Shown one piece after another: positions 54,268 to 63,527 of a DNA stretch of 64,000 nucleotides (its first letter is position 1; the number at the start of each line of letters is the position of its first letter). The stretch covers positions 1 through 64,000 of the forward strand of contig NZ_OBQC01000014.1 in the NCBI RefSeq assembly GCF_900220965.1. The letters run 5' to 3'. The notes beneath the pieces were generated by a model. That model ran no database searches. It was not told the DNA's origin and saw only the letters and a list, made by a program, of their open reading frames with translations. This DNA comes from Ureibacillus acetophenoni (GTDB taxonomy: Bacteria > Bacillota > Bacilli > Bacillales_A > Planococcaceae). Both the position numbers and the translations under genes were made by a program.

Positions 54268-55260
54268 ATGAAAGAGATTTTGAAAAAATGGGGATTGTTG
54301 AGTGTTTTTTTACTTTTAACTTTAACGATCATTACAGGCTGTGGTACACAAGGGAAAAACGATGAAAGTAATATAGAGAAAGAAAATGCTCAAGAGGAAG
54401 TCGTTAATAATAATGAAAGTCAATTTCCTATCACTATTACAGATGGTGCTAATCGTGAGGTGACAATTGATGATGAGCCTGAAACAATTGTTTCCATTCA
54501 AACGAGTAACACAGAAATTTCATTTGCACTTGGACTAGGCGATAAGATTGTTGGTGTTTCAGATTACGATAACTATCCACCGGAAGCATTAGAAAAAGAA
54601 AAAGTAGGTGCACAAGATATTAATGCAGAGCTTGTTCTTTCACTTTTGCCGGATTTAGCGCTAGTTACTGATTATCATTACAATACACACCCAGATTTAC
54701 TTAAACAGTTTGAAGAAGCTGGGATTGACGTAGTTGTTGTTGGAGATGCAACATCCTTTGAAGATGTTTACCATAATATTGAAATGATTGCGAAGGCAAC
54801 TGGAACTGATGAAGAAGCACAAAAAATTATTACTGATATGCAGCAACGTCATGAAGCAATTAAAGAAAAAGCTGCGGAAATGATTACAGATAAAAAGAAA
54901 GTTTGGGTGGAAGTTTCACCGGCTCCGGATATTTTTACTACTGGAACAAATACCTTTATGCATGAAATGCTAGAATCCATAAATGCAACTAATGCCGCGG
55001 AGGCACATGAAGGATGGGTAAAACTAACAGAGGAAGAAATCGTACAATTAAACCCTGATGTTATCATTACTACATATGGTTACTATATAGACAATCCTAG
55101 AGATCAGGTACTAAGCCGTGAAGGATGGAATGAAGTGCCTGCTGTAAAAAATGAGCAGGTGTTTGATGTTGATAGTGATACTGTTACTAGACCAGGACCT
55201 CGTTTAATTGAAGGAGTAGAGGCAATTGCAGAGTTTGTATATCCGGAAGTTTTTAACTAA
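54268..55260 (+). CDS. btuF: Cobalamin-type ABC transporter binding lipoprotein
   Basis: A 330-residue solute-binding protein of the BtuF/FecB fold: lipobox ITGC, DGANREVTIDDEPETIVSI, then TDYHYNTHP and a C-terminal domain ending FVYPEVFN. Its place behind a cobalamin riboswitch and before btuC and btuD-cbiZ indicates corrinoid binding (B. subtilis yvrC-like). Confidence 0.88.
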   Translation: MKEILKKWGLLSVFLLLTLTIITGCGTQGKNDESNIEKENAQEEVVNNNESQFPITITDGANREVTIDDEPETIVSIQTSNTEISFALGLGDKIVGVSDYDNYPPEALEKEKVGAQDINAELVLSLLPDLALVTDYHYNTHPDLLKQFEEAGIDVVVVGDATSFEDVYHNIEMIAKATGTDEEAQKIITDMQQRHEAIKEKAAEMITDKKKVWVEVSPAPDIFTTGTNTFMHEMLESINATNAAEAHEGWVKLTEEEIVQLNPDVIITTYGYYIDNPRDQVLSREGWNEVPAVKNEQVFDVDSDTVTRPGPRLIEGVEAIAEFVYPEVFN

Positions 55261-56290
55261 TAAAATTAGATGGTTGTACGTTTTTAGTGGAGGGTTAGTA
55301 CTATGTACGGCCCTCTTTGCCTTATTGATAAGTAGCGTTCAAGTACCTGTTTCAACAATTTTACATATAATCATGGACAAAACCTTTAGCATGGGCTGGT
55401 TAAACGATATTGCGAGAAATGAAGAAATGATTATTTGGAATATCCGATTACCCAGAGTAATTCTTGCTTTCTGCGTGGGAGCATCTCTCGCACTAGCTGG
55501 TGCTGCTTTTCAGGGACTTTTACGTAACCCTTTAGCAGATCCATACACAATTGGTGTCTCCTCAGGTGCAGCTCTAGGTGCAGTTGTCGTTTTATTTTTT
55601 CAAATTACCATTATTGGTTTTGGAAGTTTTACTCTTCCAGTCGTTTCAATTATCGGTGGTTTTGCAGCCCTACTTGTAGTATTTGGACTAGTTAGATTAA
55701 GTAGTAGAAGTTTATCGATTGAAACTTTAATCCTAGCAGGAATCATTGTTAGTGCCTTTATTGGTGCAGTTGTGTCTCTTATTATTTCGTTAAGTGATCG
55801 AGATTCAATGACACAAATTATCTATTGGTTATATGGTAGCGTTGGCATGAGGGGCTGGAGTCATATACAGTTAATCCTTCCCTTTATGGTGATTGGTACT
55901 ATCATTCTGTTCTATCACTACAGGGAATTAAATGCTTTAGCATTAGGTGAGGATGCAGCAGAAAATATAGGAGTGGATGTTCGTAGAGGGAAAACATTCA
56001 TATTAATTGGTGCTTCTTTATTAACTGGAGCAGCAGTTGCTGTATCAGGTTCAATTGGATTTGTTGGACTAGTTATTCCTCATTTAGTTCGTTTAGTAAC
56101 AGGTCCCAATCATCGTCACGTCCTACCCATATCCATGTTAGTAGGCGGTGCTTTTCTCATATTAGCTGATTTACTATCGAGGACTATTATTGCTCCAAAG
56201 GAATTACCCATAGGCGTTATTACAGCATTAATAGGTTCACCTGTTTTTGCGTTGTTATTAATAAGAGAAAGAATTGGGCGGAGGGGATAA
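55226..56290 (+). CDS. btuC: Cobalamin-type ABC transporter permease
   Basis: A 354-residue FecCD-family permease with about ten membrane helices and conserved GAAFQGLLRNPLADPYTIG and IGFVGLVIPHLVR (contact with the ATPase). It overlaps btuF by 35 bases, using TTG at 55226 after GAAGGAG; TTG 55235 is also possible. The next gene starts four bases later. Confidence 0.88.
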   Translation: MQSLYIRKFLTNKIRWLYVFSGGLVLCTALFALLISSVQVPVSTILHIIMDKTFSMGWLNDIARNEEMIIWNIRLPRVILAFCVGASLALAGAAFQGLLRNPLADPYTIGVSSGAALGAVVVLFFQITIIGFGSFTLPVVSIIGGFAALLVVFGLVRLSSRSLSIETLILAGIIVSAFIGAVVSLIISLSDRDSMTQIIYWLYGSVGMRGWSHIQLILPFMVIGTIILFYHYRELNALALGEDAAENIGVDVRRGKTFILIGASLLTGAAVAVSGSIGFVGLVIPHLVRLVTGPNHRHVLPISMLVGGAFLILADLLSRTIIAPKELPIGVITALIGSPVFALLLIRERIGRRG

Positions 56291-56293
56291 AGT

Positions 56294-57775
56294 ATGATCA
56301 AACTTAATGGCTTGAGTGGTGGATACACTCAACCTCCAACTGTTAATGGTTTGGATTTAGAAATTAATAAAGGAGAATTTTTTACCCTTCTTGGCCCAAA
56401 TGGTAGTGGAAAGACAACTCTTTTTAAGCTTATTACCGGACAATTACCAATTAGTGAAGGTGAAGTTTATATTGATGGAAAAAATCTAGCGACTCTATCG
56501 AACATTGAAAAGGCGAAACTAATGGCTGTTCTGACACAGGAAAACAAAGTAGCGTTTGATTACACAGTTGAGGAAATAGTAAGTCTCGGTCGTTATCCAC
56601 ATCAAAAAGGTATATTCAAGAACCTAACTAAAAAAGATTTGGCTGTCATAGAAGAAGTCATGGAACTAACAAACATTAGCGATTTTCGAAAAACCCCTTT
56701 TCGAAGGATGAGCGGTGGAGAAAAACAAAGAGTGTTGTTGGCTAAAGCGTTAGCACAAGAACCTGAAATTTTATTATTAGATGAACCTACTAATCATTTA
56801 GATATAAAACATATATTCCAAATGTTGGATTTACTAAAAAAACGTCAGGAAAATTTCGATTTAACAGTTTTTGCAATCCTACATGATTTAAATATCGCCT
56901 CACTATATGCAGATAGAATTGCATTTCTTCATAACGGAAGCATCTTAGAAGTAGGCGATGTTGGAATCTTAAGAAAAGAAGACAAATTAAAAATGGTTTA
57001 CGACGTGGAGTTAAAGTCTAGGGCACATCCTACGCTTCCAAAGCCTCAACTTATTATGACTCCAGACTATAGCGTTTCTAGAACGATGGACTTTAGCAAG
57101 TCATATCGAATAAAACAAACTGAGGAATATATTCATGTAGAGTTCAATCAGCATTTAAGAACTATTTCTAATGGGGTAATCGGCGAAGGAATTCAGTGGT
57201 TAAAGCATTTTTGTAACTTTCATGTTTCGAAAGATTACAATAGTTCCGAACCTAAAGAAGATCTACAAAGTTGGATGACCAAACACTCCATTCCACCCGA
57301 ACAAGCAGTTGGCATGATGACCGCTGTAGAGCTTGAGGATGCAGTTTTTTTAGAAGAGGAAATTGAAGGTATTCCTATGATGGCAGTGGTCACTGCAGGA
57401 ACAGGAAATGCTGTTGATATAACAAATGAGTTAAATAGAGGAGTAATCCAAACAGTTGGGACAATTAATATATTTTTATTCATAAATGCCCATTTTTCTG
57501 ATGGAGCTCTTGTAAATGGAATTATATCTGCTACTGAAGCAAAAGTGAAGGCCTTACAGGATTTAAAGATAAAGGATATACACTCAAATACAATTGCAAC
57601 TGGTACTTCAACAGATGCAATTCTACTTGGACTTACACAACAAGGGGAAAAAACACCATATGCTGGATCAGGTACAACTGTTGGAAAAGGAATTGGTCAA
57701 ATCGTATATCGTGCAACAAAGAAAGCGATAAAAAAGTATTTACATAGAGTTTATGAAGGAAATTGGAGGCAATAG
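56294..57775 (+). CDS. btuD: BtuD ATPase fused to CbiZ amidohydrolase
   Basis: A 493-residue fusion. Residues 1-240 are an ABC ATPase (Walker A GPNGSGKTT, signature MSGGEKQR, Walker B LLLDEPTNHLD). From about 270 to 490 is a CbiZ domain (GVIGEGIQWLKHFCNFHVSK, TGTSTDAILLG). CbiZ cuts adenosyl-pseudocobinamides to cobyric acid so that they can be rebuilt. The arrangement equals B. subtilis YvrA and joins import to remodelling in one polypeptide. ATG follows GGGGATAA. Confidence 0.9.
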   Translation: MIKLNGLSGGYTQPPTVNGLDLEINKGEFFTLLGPNGSGKTTLFKLITGQLPISEGEVYIDGKNLATLSNIEKAKLMAVLTQENKVAFDYTVEEIVSLGRYPHQKGIFKNLTKKDLAVIEEVMELTNISDFRKTPFRRMSGGEKQRVLLAKALAQEPEILLLDEPTNHLDIKHIFQMLDLLKKRQENFDLTVFAILHDLNIASLYADRIAFLHNGSILEVGDVGILRKEDKLKMVYDVELKSRAHPTLPKPQLIMTPDYSVSRTMDFSKSYRIKQTEEYIHVEFNQHLRTISNGVIGEGIQWLKHFCNFHVSKDYNSSEPKEDLQSWMTKHSIPPEQAVGMMTAVELEDAVFLEEEIEGIPMMAVVTAGTGNAVDITNELNRGVIQTVGTINIFLFINAHFSDGALVNGIISATEAKVKALQDLKIKDIHSNTIATGTSTDAILLGLTQQGEKTPYAGSGTTVGKGIGQIVYRATKKAIKKYLHRVYEGNWRQ

Positions 57776-57867
57776 TTATTGTTTAATATAAACCTTTAAA
57801 CAAATCCGTACTTCATTATGTAGTGTGATCCTTGATTATATTTTCTTAAAAAGGTGGAGTTGTTATA

Positions 57868-59256
57868 GTGACAAAACGAATTGTAATTGCAGGCACTGGA
57901 AGCGGAGTAGGAAAAACAACCATTACCATTGGTATTATGGCTGCTTTAAAGCAGGCTGGGCTAATCGTTCAAGGTTTTAAATGCGGACCTGATTATATAG
58001 ACCCATCATATCATTCAGCTGTAACGAAAAGAGTTTCCCGTAATTTAGATAGTTGGATGCTCACGCAAGATTGTATTTTGGAAACATATATAAACGGAAG
58101 TCAAGGTGCAGACATCTCGGTAATTGAAGGAGTCATGGGTTTTTTTGATGGGAAAAGTCCAGAAACAAACGAGGGTAGTACTGCTGAAATTAGTATGATT
58201 ACTAAAAGTCCAGTTTTGCTCGTCGTCAATTGTGAAAGTATGGCTCGTAGTGCAGCAGCTATCGTTAAAGGGTTTCAACTGTTTTCAGAAGGGCCAAATA
58301 TTGTTGGTGTTATCGCAAATAAAGTTGGGAGTGAAGGCCACTATCAACTAATCAAAAAATCAATCGAACAGGAATGTCATGTTCCTGTAATTGGTTATTT
58401 GAAAAGGGAGATAGATATTGAAATTCCTGAGAGGCAACTTGGACTTATACCTTCTATTGAAAGAGGAGATCTAGATTCGCTTTTTGATCGATTAGGGGAA
58501 TTAATTGTTGAGACAATTGATATAGAGCAACTTCTTGAACTAGCTACAGCTGAACCATTAAGAGTGAATAACAAGGATTTGTCTGTTAATACAAAAATAG
58601 AACATATCGTTAAAATTGCTGTTGCGAAGGATAAGGCCTTTAATTTTTATTATCCTGAAAATTTAGAAATGCTAGAAGCAAAGGGTGCTAAAATCGTTTA
58701 TTTTTCACCACTTGATAATGAAGAGTTACCGGAAGATGTAGATGGACTATATCTAGGTGGCTGTTTACCTGAAGAATTTGCTCATGAGCTGGCAGGTAAT
58801 ATAAAAGCTAATCGTTCAGTGAAGACTTTAATTGAGCATGGTTTACCTACACTTGCAGAATGTGGAGGATTCATGTATTTAACAGAATCAATCGAAACGA
58901 CAAGGAAAAAGAAGTATCCGATGGTAGGAGTAATCCCAGGTAGCATACATATGCAACCGACTTTATCTGCATTGGGTTACAGAGAGATAAGTGGTCAAAA
59001 GGGAAATTTTATACTAAGAAGTCTATCCGCAAAAGGGCATGAATATCACTACTCTTCCTATCAATCTACCGAAGCGAATTTACCATTTGCCTATCAAACG
59101 GAAGGGTTGCAAGGCTTAAAAAATGAAGGCTATTTAATCCACAATGTAGTTGCAGGGTATACTCATATTCATTTTGGTTCATGTTCTGAGATGGTAGAGA
59201 ATTGGATTGAAAAATGTGTAGAGTACAAAGAAAGTAGGGGGAAATCGTATGATTGA
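57868..59256 (+). CDS. cbiA: Cobyrinate a,c-diamide synthase
   Basis: A 462-residue amidotransferase. N-terminal dethiobiotin-synthetase-like ATP domain with AGTGSGVGKTT, and C-terminal glutaminase class I-like domain with Cys in LAECGGFMYL. Uses glutamine and ATP to amidate groups a and c of cobyrinic acid. GTG at 57868 follows AAAGGTGGAG. It overlaps cobT by eight bases. Confidence 0.9.
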   Translation: MTKRIVIAGTGSGVGKTTITIGIMAALKQAGLIVQGFKCGPDYIDPSYHSAVTKRVSRNLDSWMLTQDCILETYINGSQGADISVIEGVMGFFDGKSPETNEGSTAEISMITKSPVLLVVNCESMARSAAAIVKGFQLFSEGPNIVGVIANKVGSEGHYQLIKKSIEQECHVPVIGYLKREIDIEIPERQLGLIPSIERGDLDSLFDRLGELIVETIDIEQLLELATAEPLRVNNKDLSVNTKIEHIVKIAVAKDKAFNFYYPENLEMLEAKGAKIVYFSPLDNEELPEDVDGLYLGGCLPEEFAHELAGNIKANRSVKTLIEHGLPTLAECGGFMYLTESIETTRKKKYPMVGVIPGSIHMQPTLSALGYREISGQKGNFILRSLSAKGHEYHYSSYQSTEANLPFAYQTEGLQGLKNEGYLIHNVVAGYTHIHFGSCSEMVENWIEKCVEYKESRGKSYD

Positions 59257-60292
59257 GAAAAACTATCCAATTCCAAATAGAAATAAGGAAATGGGGCAAC
59301 AAGTCTATGAATATATTAATACATTGGCAAAGCCACTTGGAAGTTTAGGAAGATTAGAGGAAATAGCTATTGAATTAGCTGAAATGAAAAACGAAGCATT
59401 TCCGAGTGTTTCGCCAGCAGGTATTCTTGTTTTTGCTGCAGATCATGGCATAACTGAAGAGGGAGTCTCAGCATACCCGCAAGTCGTGACAAAGGAGATG
59501 GTGCACAATTTTCTAGACGGAGGCGCTGGAATTAATGTCTTTGGTAGACAAATAGATTCATACATCAACATCATCGATATTGGAGTTGCGAATGATATTG
59601 AACATACTAGTTTAATAAATAGAAAGATACGTTATGGTACTGCTAACTTCTATCGGGAAGATGCGATGACCCGTCAAGAGGCTGAAAGGGCAATTGAAGT
59701 AGGTTATGAACAAGGCTCGGAAATGATCAAAAAAGGAGCCCAGTGTCTCATACTTGGTGAGATGGGAATTGGAAATACGACAGCGAGTAGTGCGATCTTA
59801 GCTGTTCTTAGTAATAGTGATGTCGCTACACTAGTTGGTTCTGGTACTGGTATCTCACAAGAAATCTTGATACATAAAACAAAAGTTATAAAACAGTCCC
59901 TTCAAAAACGTAAACCAAACCCTCATGATCCTATAGATATTATCGTTAAGGTAGGAGGACTTGAGATTGCAGGGATGGCAGGTGCAATGCTTGCTGCTGC
60001 TACTAATAGAGTACCAATTCTTATCGATGGATTTATTTGTACAGTAGCAGCATTGCTCGCTAAGGAGATTTCTCCTAATGCCTTTGATTACATGGTTGCA
60101 ACACACCAATCAGTTGAACCAGGGCATAGAATTGCTCTTAATTTATTAGGGAGAAAACCTATTCTTGATTTAGATCTTAGATTAGGCGAAGGAACTGGAG
60201 CAGCCATTACCTTTCCAATTTTGCAGTCGGCTACATTGATGCTTAAGGAAATGGCAAGTTTTGATTCTGCGGGGATATCTAAAAAAAGCTAA
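59249..60292 (+). CDS. cobT: Nicotinate-nucleotide-dimethylbenzimidazole phosphoribosyltransferase
   Basis: A 347-residue enzyme that makes alpha-ribazole phosphate for the lower ligand of cobalamin. Conserved AKPLGSLGRLE, FAADHGITEEGVSAYPQ, GEMGIGNTT and the catalytic-Glu region LGEGTGAA are intact. Overlaps cbiA, implying coupled translation. Confidence 0.92.
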   Translation: MIEKNYPIPNRNKEMGQQVYEYINTLAKPLGSLGRLEEIAIELAEMKNEAFPSVSPAGILVFAADHGITEEGVSAYPQVVTKEMVHNFLDGGAGINVFGRQIDSYINIIDIGVANDIEHTSLINRKIRYGTANFYREDAMTRQEAERAIEVGYEQGSEMIKKGAQCLILGEMGIGNTTASSAILAVLSNSDVATLVGSGTGISQEILIHKTKVIKQSLQKRKPNPHDPIDIIVKVGGLEIAGMAGAMLAAATNRVPILIDGFICTVAALLAKEISPNAFDYMVATHQSVEPGHRIALNLLGRKPILDLDLRLGEGTGAAITFPILQSATLMLKEMASFDSAGISKKS

Positions 60293-60315
60293 CGATTTCA
60301 TAGAGTGAAACTTTT

Positions 60316-60348
60316 ATCAGTCGGGGATTTTGTAAATCCCCGACTGAT
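60316..60348 (+). terminator. Perfect 15-bp hairpin between cobT and cobO
   Basis: ATCAGTCGGGGATTT pairs exactly with 60334-60348 around TGT. No T-run follows, so it may be a weak terminator or an mRNA-stabilising stem inside the operon. Confidence 0.65.
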
Positions 60349-60382
60349 GGATAGTTGAACCGGGATAAAAATGGAGGTAAAC

Positions 60383-60934
60383 ATGGAAAAAAGTAATGCG
60401 AAAAATAGAGGACTAACACTTGTGTATACAGGTGATGGAAAAGGGAAGACAACATCTTCTTTAGGACTAGCGCTAAGAGCAGTGGGAAGAGGGTTAAACG
60501 TCAAAATATTTCAGTTTATAAAATCACCTCAGCGATCCTATGGAGAACAAATTGCTTTCAACAAGTTAGGGGTCGAGATGATACAGCTTGGAATTGGGTT
60601 TACATGGACAAAAACCCCCGAGGAACATAGAGAAGCATTAAAAATCGGATGGCCACAAGCTAGGGACGCTGTTATGAGTGGGGAGTACGATTTAGTGATT
60701 CTAGATGAGTTGAACAACGCACTTGCAATTGATACCTTCCCTGTTGACGATGTTTTGCCACTAAACGAAGTAATCGATTTAATTCATAACAAGCCATCCC
60801 ATGTGCACCTTGTCATTACTGGAAGAAATGCGAAACAGGAAATTAAAGATGTAGCTGATCTTGTTTCGGTAATTGACTCGGAAAAACATTATTACGATGA
60901 GGGCATTCCGGCTGTAAAGGGAATAGAGTTTTAA
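60383..60934 (+). CDS. cobO: Cob(I)alamin adenosyltransferase (CobA/CobO type)
   Basis: A 183-residue enzyme adding the adenosyl ligand to the corrin cobalt. P-loop YTGDGKGKTTSSLGL and Walker B VILDELNNAL are typical of the BtuR/CobA class. I prefer ATG 60383 after GGAGG; the ATG at 60371 overlaps that site. Confidence 0.92.
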   Translation: MEKSNAKNRGLTLVYTGDGKGKTTSSLGLALRAVGRGLNVKIFQFIKSPQRSYGEQIAFNKLGVEMIQLGIGFTWTKTPEEHREALKIGWPQARDAVMSGEYDLVILDELNNALAIDTFPVDDVLPLNEVIDLIHNKPSHVHLVITGRNAKQEIKDVADLVSVIDSEKHYYDEGIPAVKGIEF

Positions 60935-60986
60935 TGTAGTCAAGATAGACTGATACGACCAAGTAAAATTAAGGAGTTAATGCATA

Positions 60987-62501
60987 ATGAGAAAGGCAGT
61001 TCCTTTAATGATTCAAGGTACTCATTCAGATGCTGGAAAGAGTTCTATTGTTACAGCTTTATGCCGTATATTCGTTCAAGATGGTTTTAAAACAGCTCCT
61101 TTTAAATCTCAAAATATGTCGTTAAACTCATATATCACGATTTATGGGGAAGAAATCGGACGTGCACAAGGAGTTCAAGCCGAGGCGGCAGGTATTATTG
61201 CGACAACAGACATGAACCCCATTCTAATTAAGCCAACTGGAAACTACCAATCACAGATCGTTGTACATGGTAAGCCTTATAGAAATATGGAGGCAGGAGA
61301 TTATCGACAAGATTTCTTTCAGCAAGGCTTAAAAATAATTACAGACTCCTATGACAGATTGGCCGCTAGTTATGAACGTATTGTCATTGAAGGTGCAGGG
61401 AGTCCTGCGGAGATTAACTTAAATGACCGAGAACTTGTAAATATGAGGGTCGCAAACATTGCAAATGCACCAGTTATTTTAGTCGGAGATATAGAAAAGG
61501 GTGGAGTTTTCGCCAGTTTAGTTGGAACATTACAGCTTCTAGAACCTGAAGATCGAAAAAGAGTGATTGGTGTAATCATAAATAAATTTAGAGGAGATGT
61601 TTCACTATTAGAGCCAGGGTTAAATTGGTTTGAAGAATATACTGGCATTCCGATTTTAGGTGTTGTTCCATATATCGATAATTTAACCATTGAGGCAGAG
61701 GATTCAGTTGTATTAAACCAATACTCTACTAAACTAGATTTTTCAAAGGATCTTGATATTGCTGTAATACGCCATCCATTAATATCTAATTTTACAGATA
61801 TAGATCCATTTTTTGAGGAAAGTGATTGTCACGTTCGTTTTGTTAATAGCGTAAATGATTTAGGTGAACCTGATTTACTCATCTTACCTGGTAGTAAAAA
61901 TACGATTGAAGATATGATGTTTCTTCACAAATCTGGGCTTGCAAACAGAATAATGGATTTGGTTGAGAAAGACACCGTAATTGTCGGAATATGTGGTGGA
62001 TACCAAATGTTAGGGAATAGTATTGAGGATGATTACCAGATTGAATCATTACATACGAAGGTTGATGGATTAGGGCTCATTCCATTGAAGACGAAGATGA
62101 CTCAAACTAAAACAACTGTTCATTCAAAAGGAATAGCAAGATTCGGGGAAGAGAATATCCCAGTTTCGGGGTACGAGATTCATATGGGCGAATCTTACTT
62201 TGAAAAGGAGTGTAGCCATTTTATTCAGCTTCCCAATCGAAATGAAGGGGTAATAACGAGAGATAAGCATATTTTTGGAACTTACTTACACGGAATTTTT
62301 CATAATGACTTATTTCGAGAGACGTTACTTAATGAGTTAAGGATAAAAAAAGGTTTGGAGCCGATACGAAATCGAGCCTCTTTTGCTCAAAAGAGGGAAG
62401 CAAGCTTTGATTTATTAGCCCAGGTAGTTCGAGAAAATATTCAAATAGACCGAATTCATAAACTGATGACCAATTTCTTTGCAAGTAGAGAGAAATCATA
62501 A
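60987..62501 (+). CDS. cobQ: Cobyric acid synthase
   Basis: A 504-residue amidotransferase that amidates groups b, d, e and g. N-terminal QGTHSDAGKSS ATP site and SQNMSLNSY, then a C-terminal glutaminase domain with Cys in VGICGGYQML and His in TYLHGIFHN. ATG follows TAAGGAG. Confidence 0.93.
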   Translation: MRKAVPLMIQGTHSDAGKSSIVTALCRIFVQDGFKTAPFKSQNMSLNSYITIYGEEIGRAQGVQAEAAGIIATTDMNPILIKPTGNYQSQIVVHGKPYRNMEAGDYRQDFFQQGLKIITDSYDRLAASYERIVIEGAGSPAEINLNDRELVNMRVANIANAPVILVGDIEKGGVFASLVGTLQLLEPEDRKRVIGVIINKFRGDVSLLEPGLNWFEEYTGIPILGVVPYIDNLTIEAEDSVVLNQYSTKLDFSKDLDIAVIRHPLISNFTDIDPFFEESDCHVRFVNSVNDLGEPDLLILPGSKNTIEDMMFLHKSGLANRIMDLVEKDTVIVGICGGYQMLGNSIEDDYQIESLHTKVDGLGLIPLKTKMTQTKTTVHSKGIARFGEENIPVSGYEIHMGESYFEKECSHFIQLPNRNEGVITRDKHIFGTYLHGIFHNDLFRETLLNELRIKKGLEPIRNRASFAQKREASFDLLAQVVRENIQIDRIHKLMTNFFASREKS

Positions 62502-62528
62502 AGAAACGAAGGAAAAGGATAAAAAATA

Positions 62529-63509
62529 ATGTTGTTTAGTTTGGGTTTATTATATGATCCAGCCGTCATATTTTGTACGATCTTAGTTGCTGCAATTCTA
62601 TTAGATTTGTGGATAGGTGAACCTAAGTGGATCCCACATCCAGTCGTCCAAATGGGCAAGCTTATCTCATTTTTAGAAAAGAAATGGAATAAAGGAAAGC
62701 ATAGAAAAGGAAAGGGAGTTGGTCTTACCGTAACAGTTTTGTTAACGGTATTTCTCTTAACTATATCTATTCTATATATTGTGTATCAAATTCACCCAGT
62801 TGTTTGTGCAATCCTTCAAATCTATTTAATTTCATCGACTATTGCAGTAAAAGGTCTATCGTCTGCTGCTAAAGATGTTTTATCTCCATTAATGGATGGT
62901 AATTTGATCGAAGCTAGACGAATGCTTAGTATGATTGTAGGACGTGATACGGAAAACTTGTCAGAAAGTGAAATCGTTAGAGGAACTGTAGAAACAGTTG
63001 CTGAGAATACAGTCGATGGCATAACAGCACCATTATTTTGGGCAATGATAGGTGGGGCACCGCTCGCGATGGTGTACCGAGCCATTAATACGCTAGATTC
63101 CATGGTTGGGTATAAAAATGATAGATATATTGAATTTGGGTGGGCTTCTGCGAAACTTGATGATATCGTAAATTGGGTTCCTGCAAGAATTACAGCAATT
63201 TCGATTTGGCTTTCATCCTTTGTCATTAAAGGCTCAAAGAAGAGAAATGGATGGAAAGTAACATGGAGGGATGCGCGGAAACACCCTAGTCCAAACAGCG
63301 GATGGTCAGAGTCTATGATCGCTGGCTTATTGGGAATTCGGTTAGGTGGAGTTAATTATTATCGAGGAATTAAGTCAAAAAGGGCTTACCTTGGAGACCC
63401 CTTAAGAGAATTAGTACGCTTTGATATAAAAAAGACAATTATATATATGCATGGAGGTTGGATTGTATTTTTAGTAATAGGTTTATGCATCCTCCTTTTG
63501 AATAGGTAG
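62529..63509 (+). CDS. cbiB: Adenosylcobinamide-phosphate synthase
   Basis: A 326-residue membrane enzyme that attaches aminopropanol phosphate to cobyric acid. Signature WIGEPKWIPHPVVQMGKLI, SEIVRGTVETVAENTVDG and HPSPNSGWSE are present, with several membrane helices. It partners with the CobD-like decarboxylase that follows 18 bases later. Confidence 0.92.
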   Translation: MLFSLGLLYDPAVIFCTILVAAILLDLWIGEPKWIPHPVVQMGKLISFLEKKWNKGKHRKGKGVGLTVTVLLTVFLLTISILYIVYQIHPVVCAILQIYLISSTIAVKGLSSAAKDVLSPLMDGNLIEARRMLSMIVGRDTENLSESEIVRGTVETVAENTVDGITAPLFWAMIGGAPLAMVYRAINTLDSMVGYKNDRYIEFGWASAKLDDIVNWVPARITAISIWLSSFVIKGSKKRNGWKVTWRDARKHPSPNSGWSESMIAGLLGIRLGGVNYYRGIKSKRAYLGDPLRELVRFDIKKTIIYMHGGWIVFLVIGLCILLLNR

Positions 63510-63527
63510 CTTATATGAGGTGAAATG

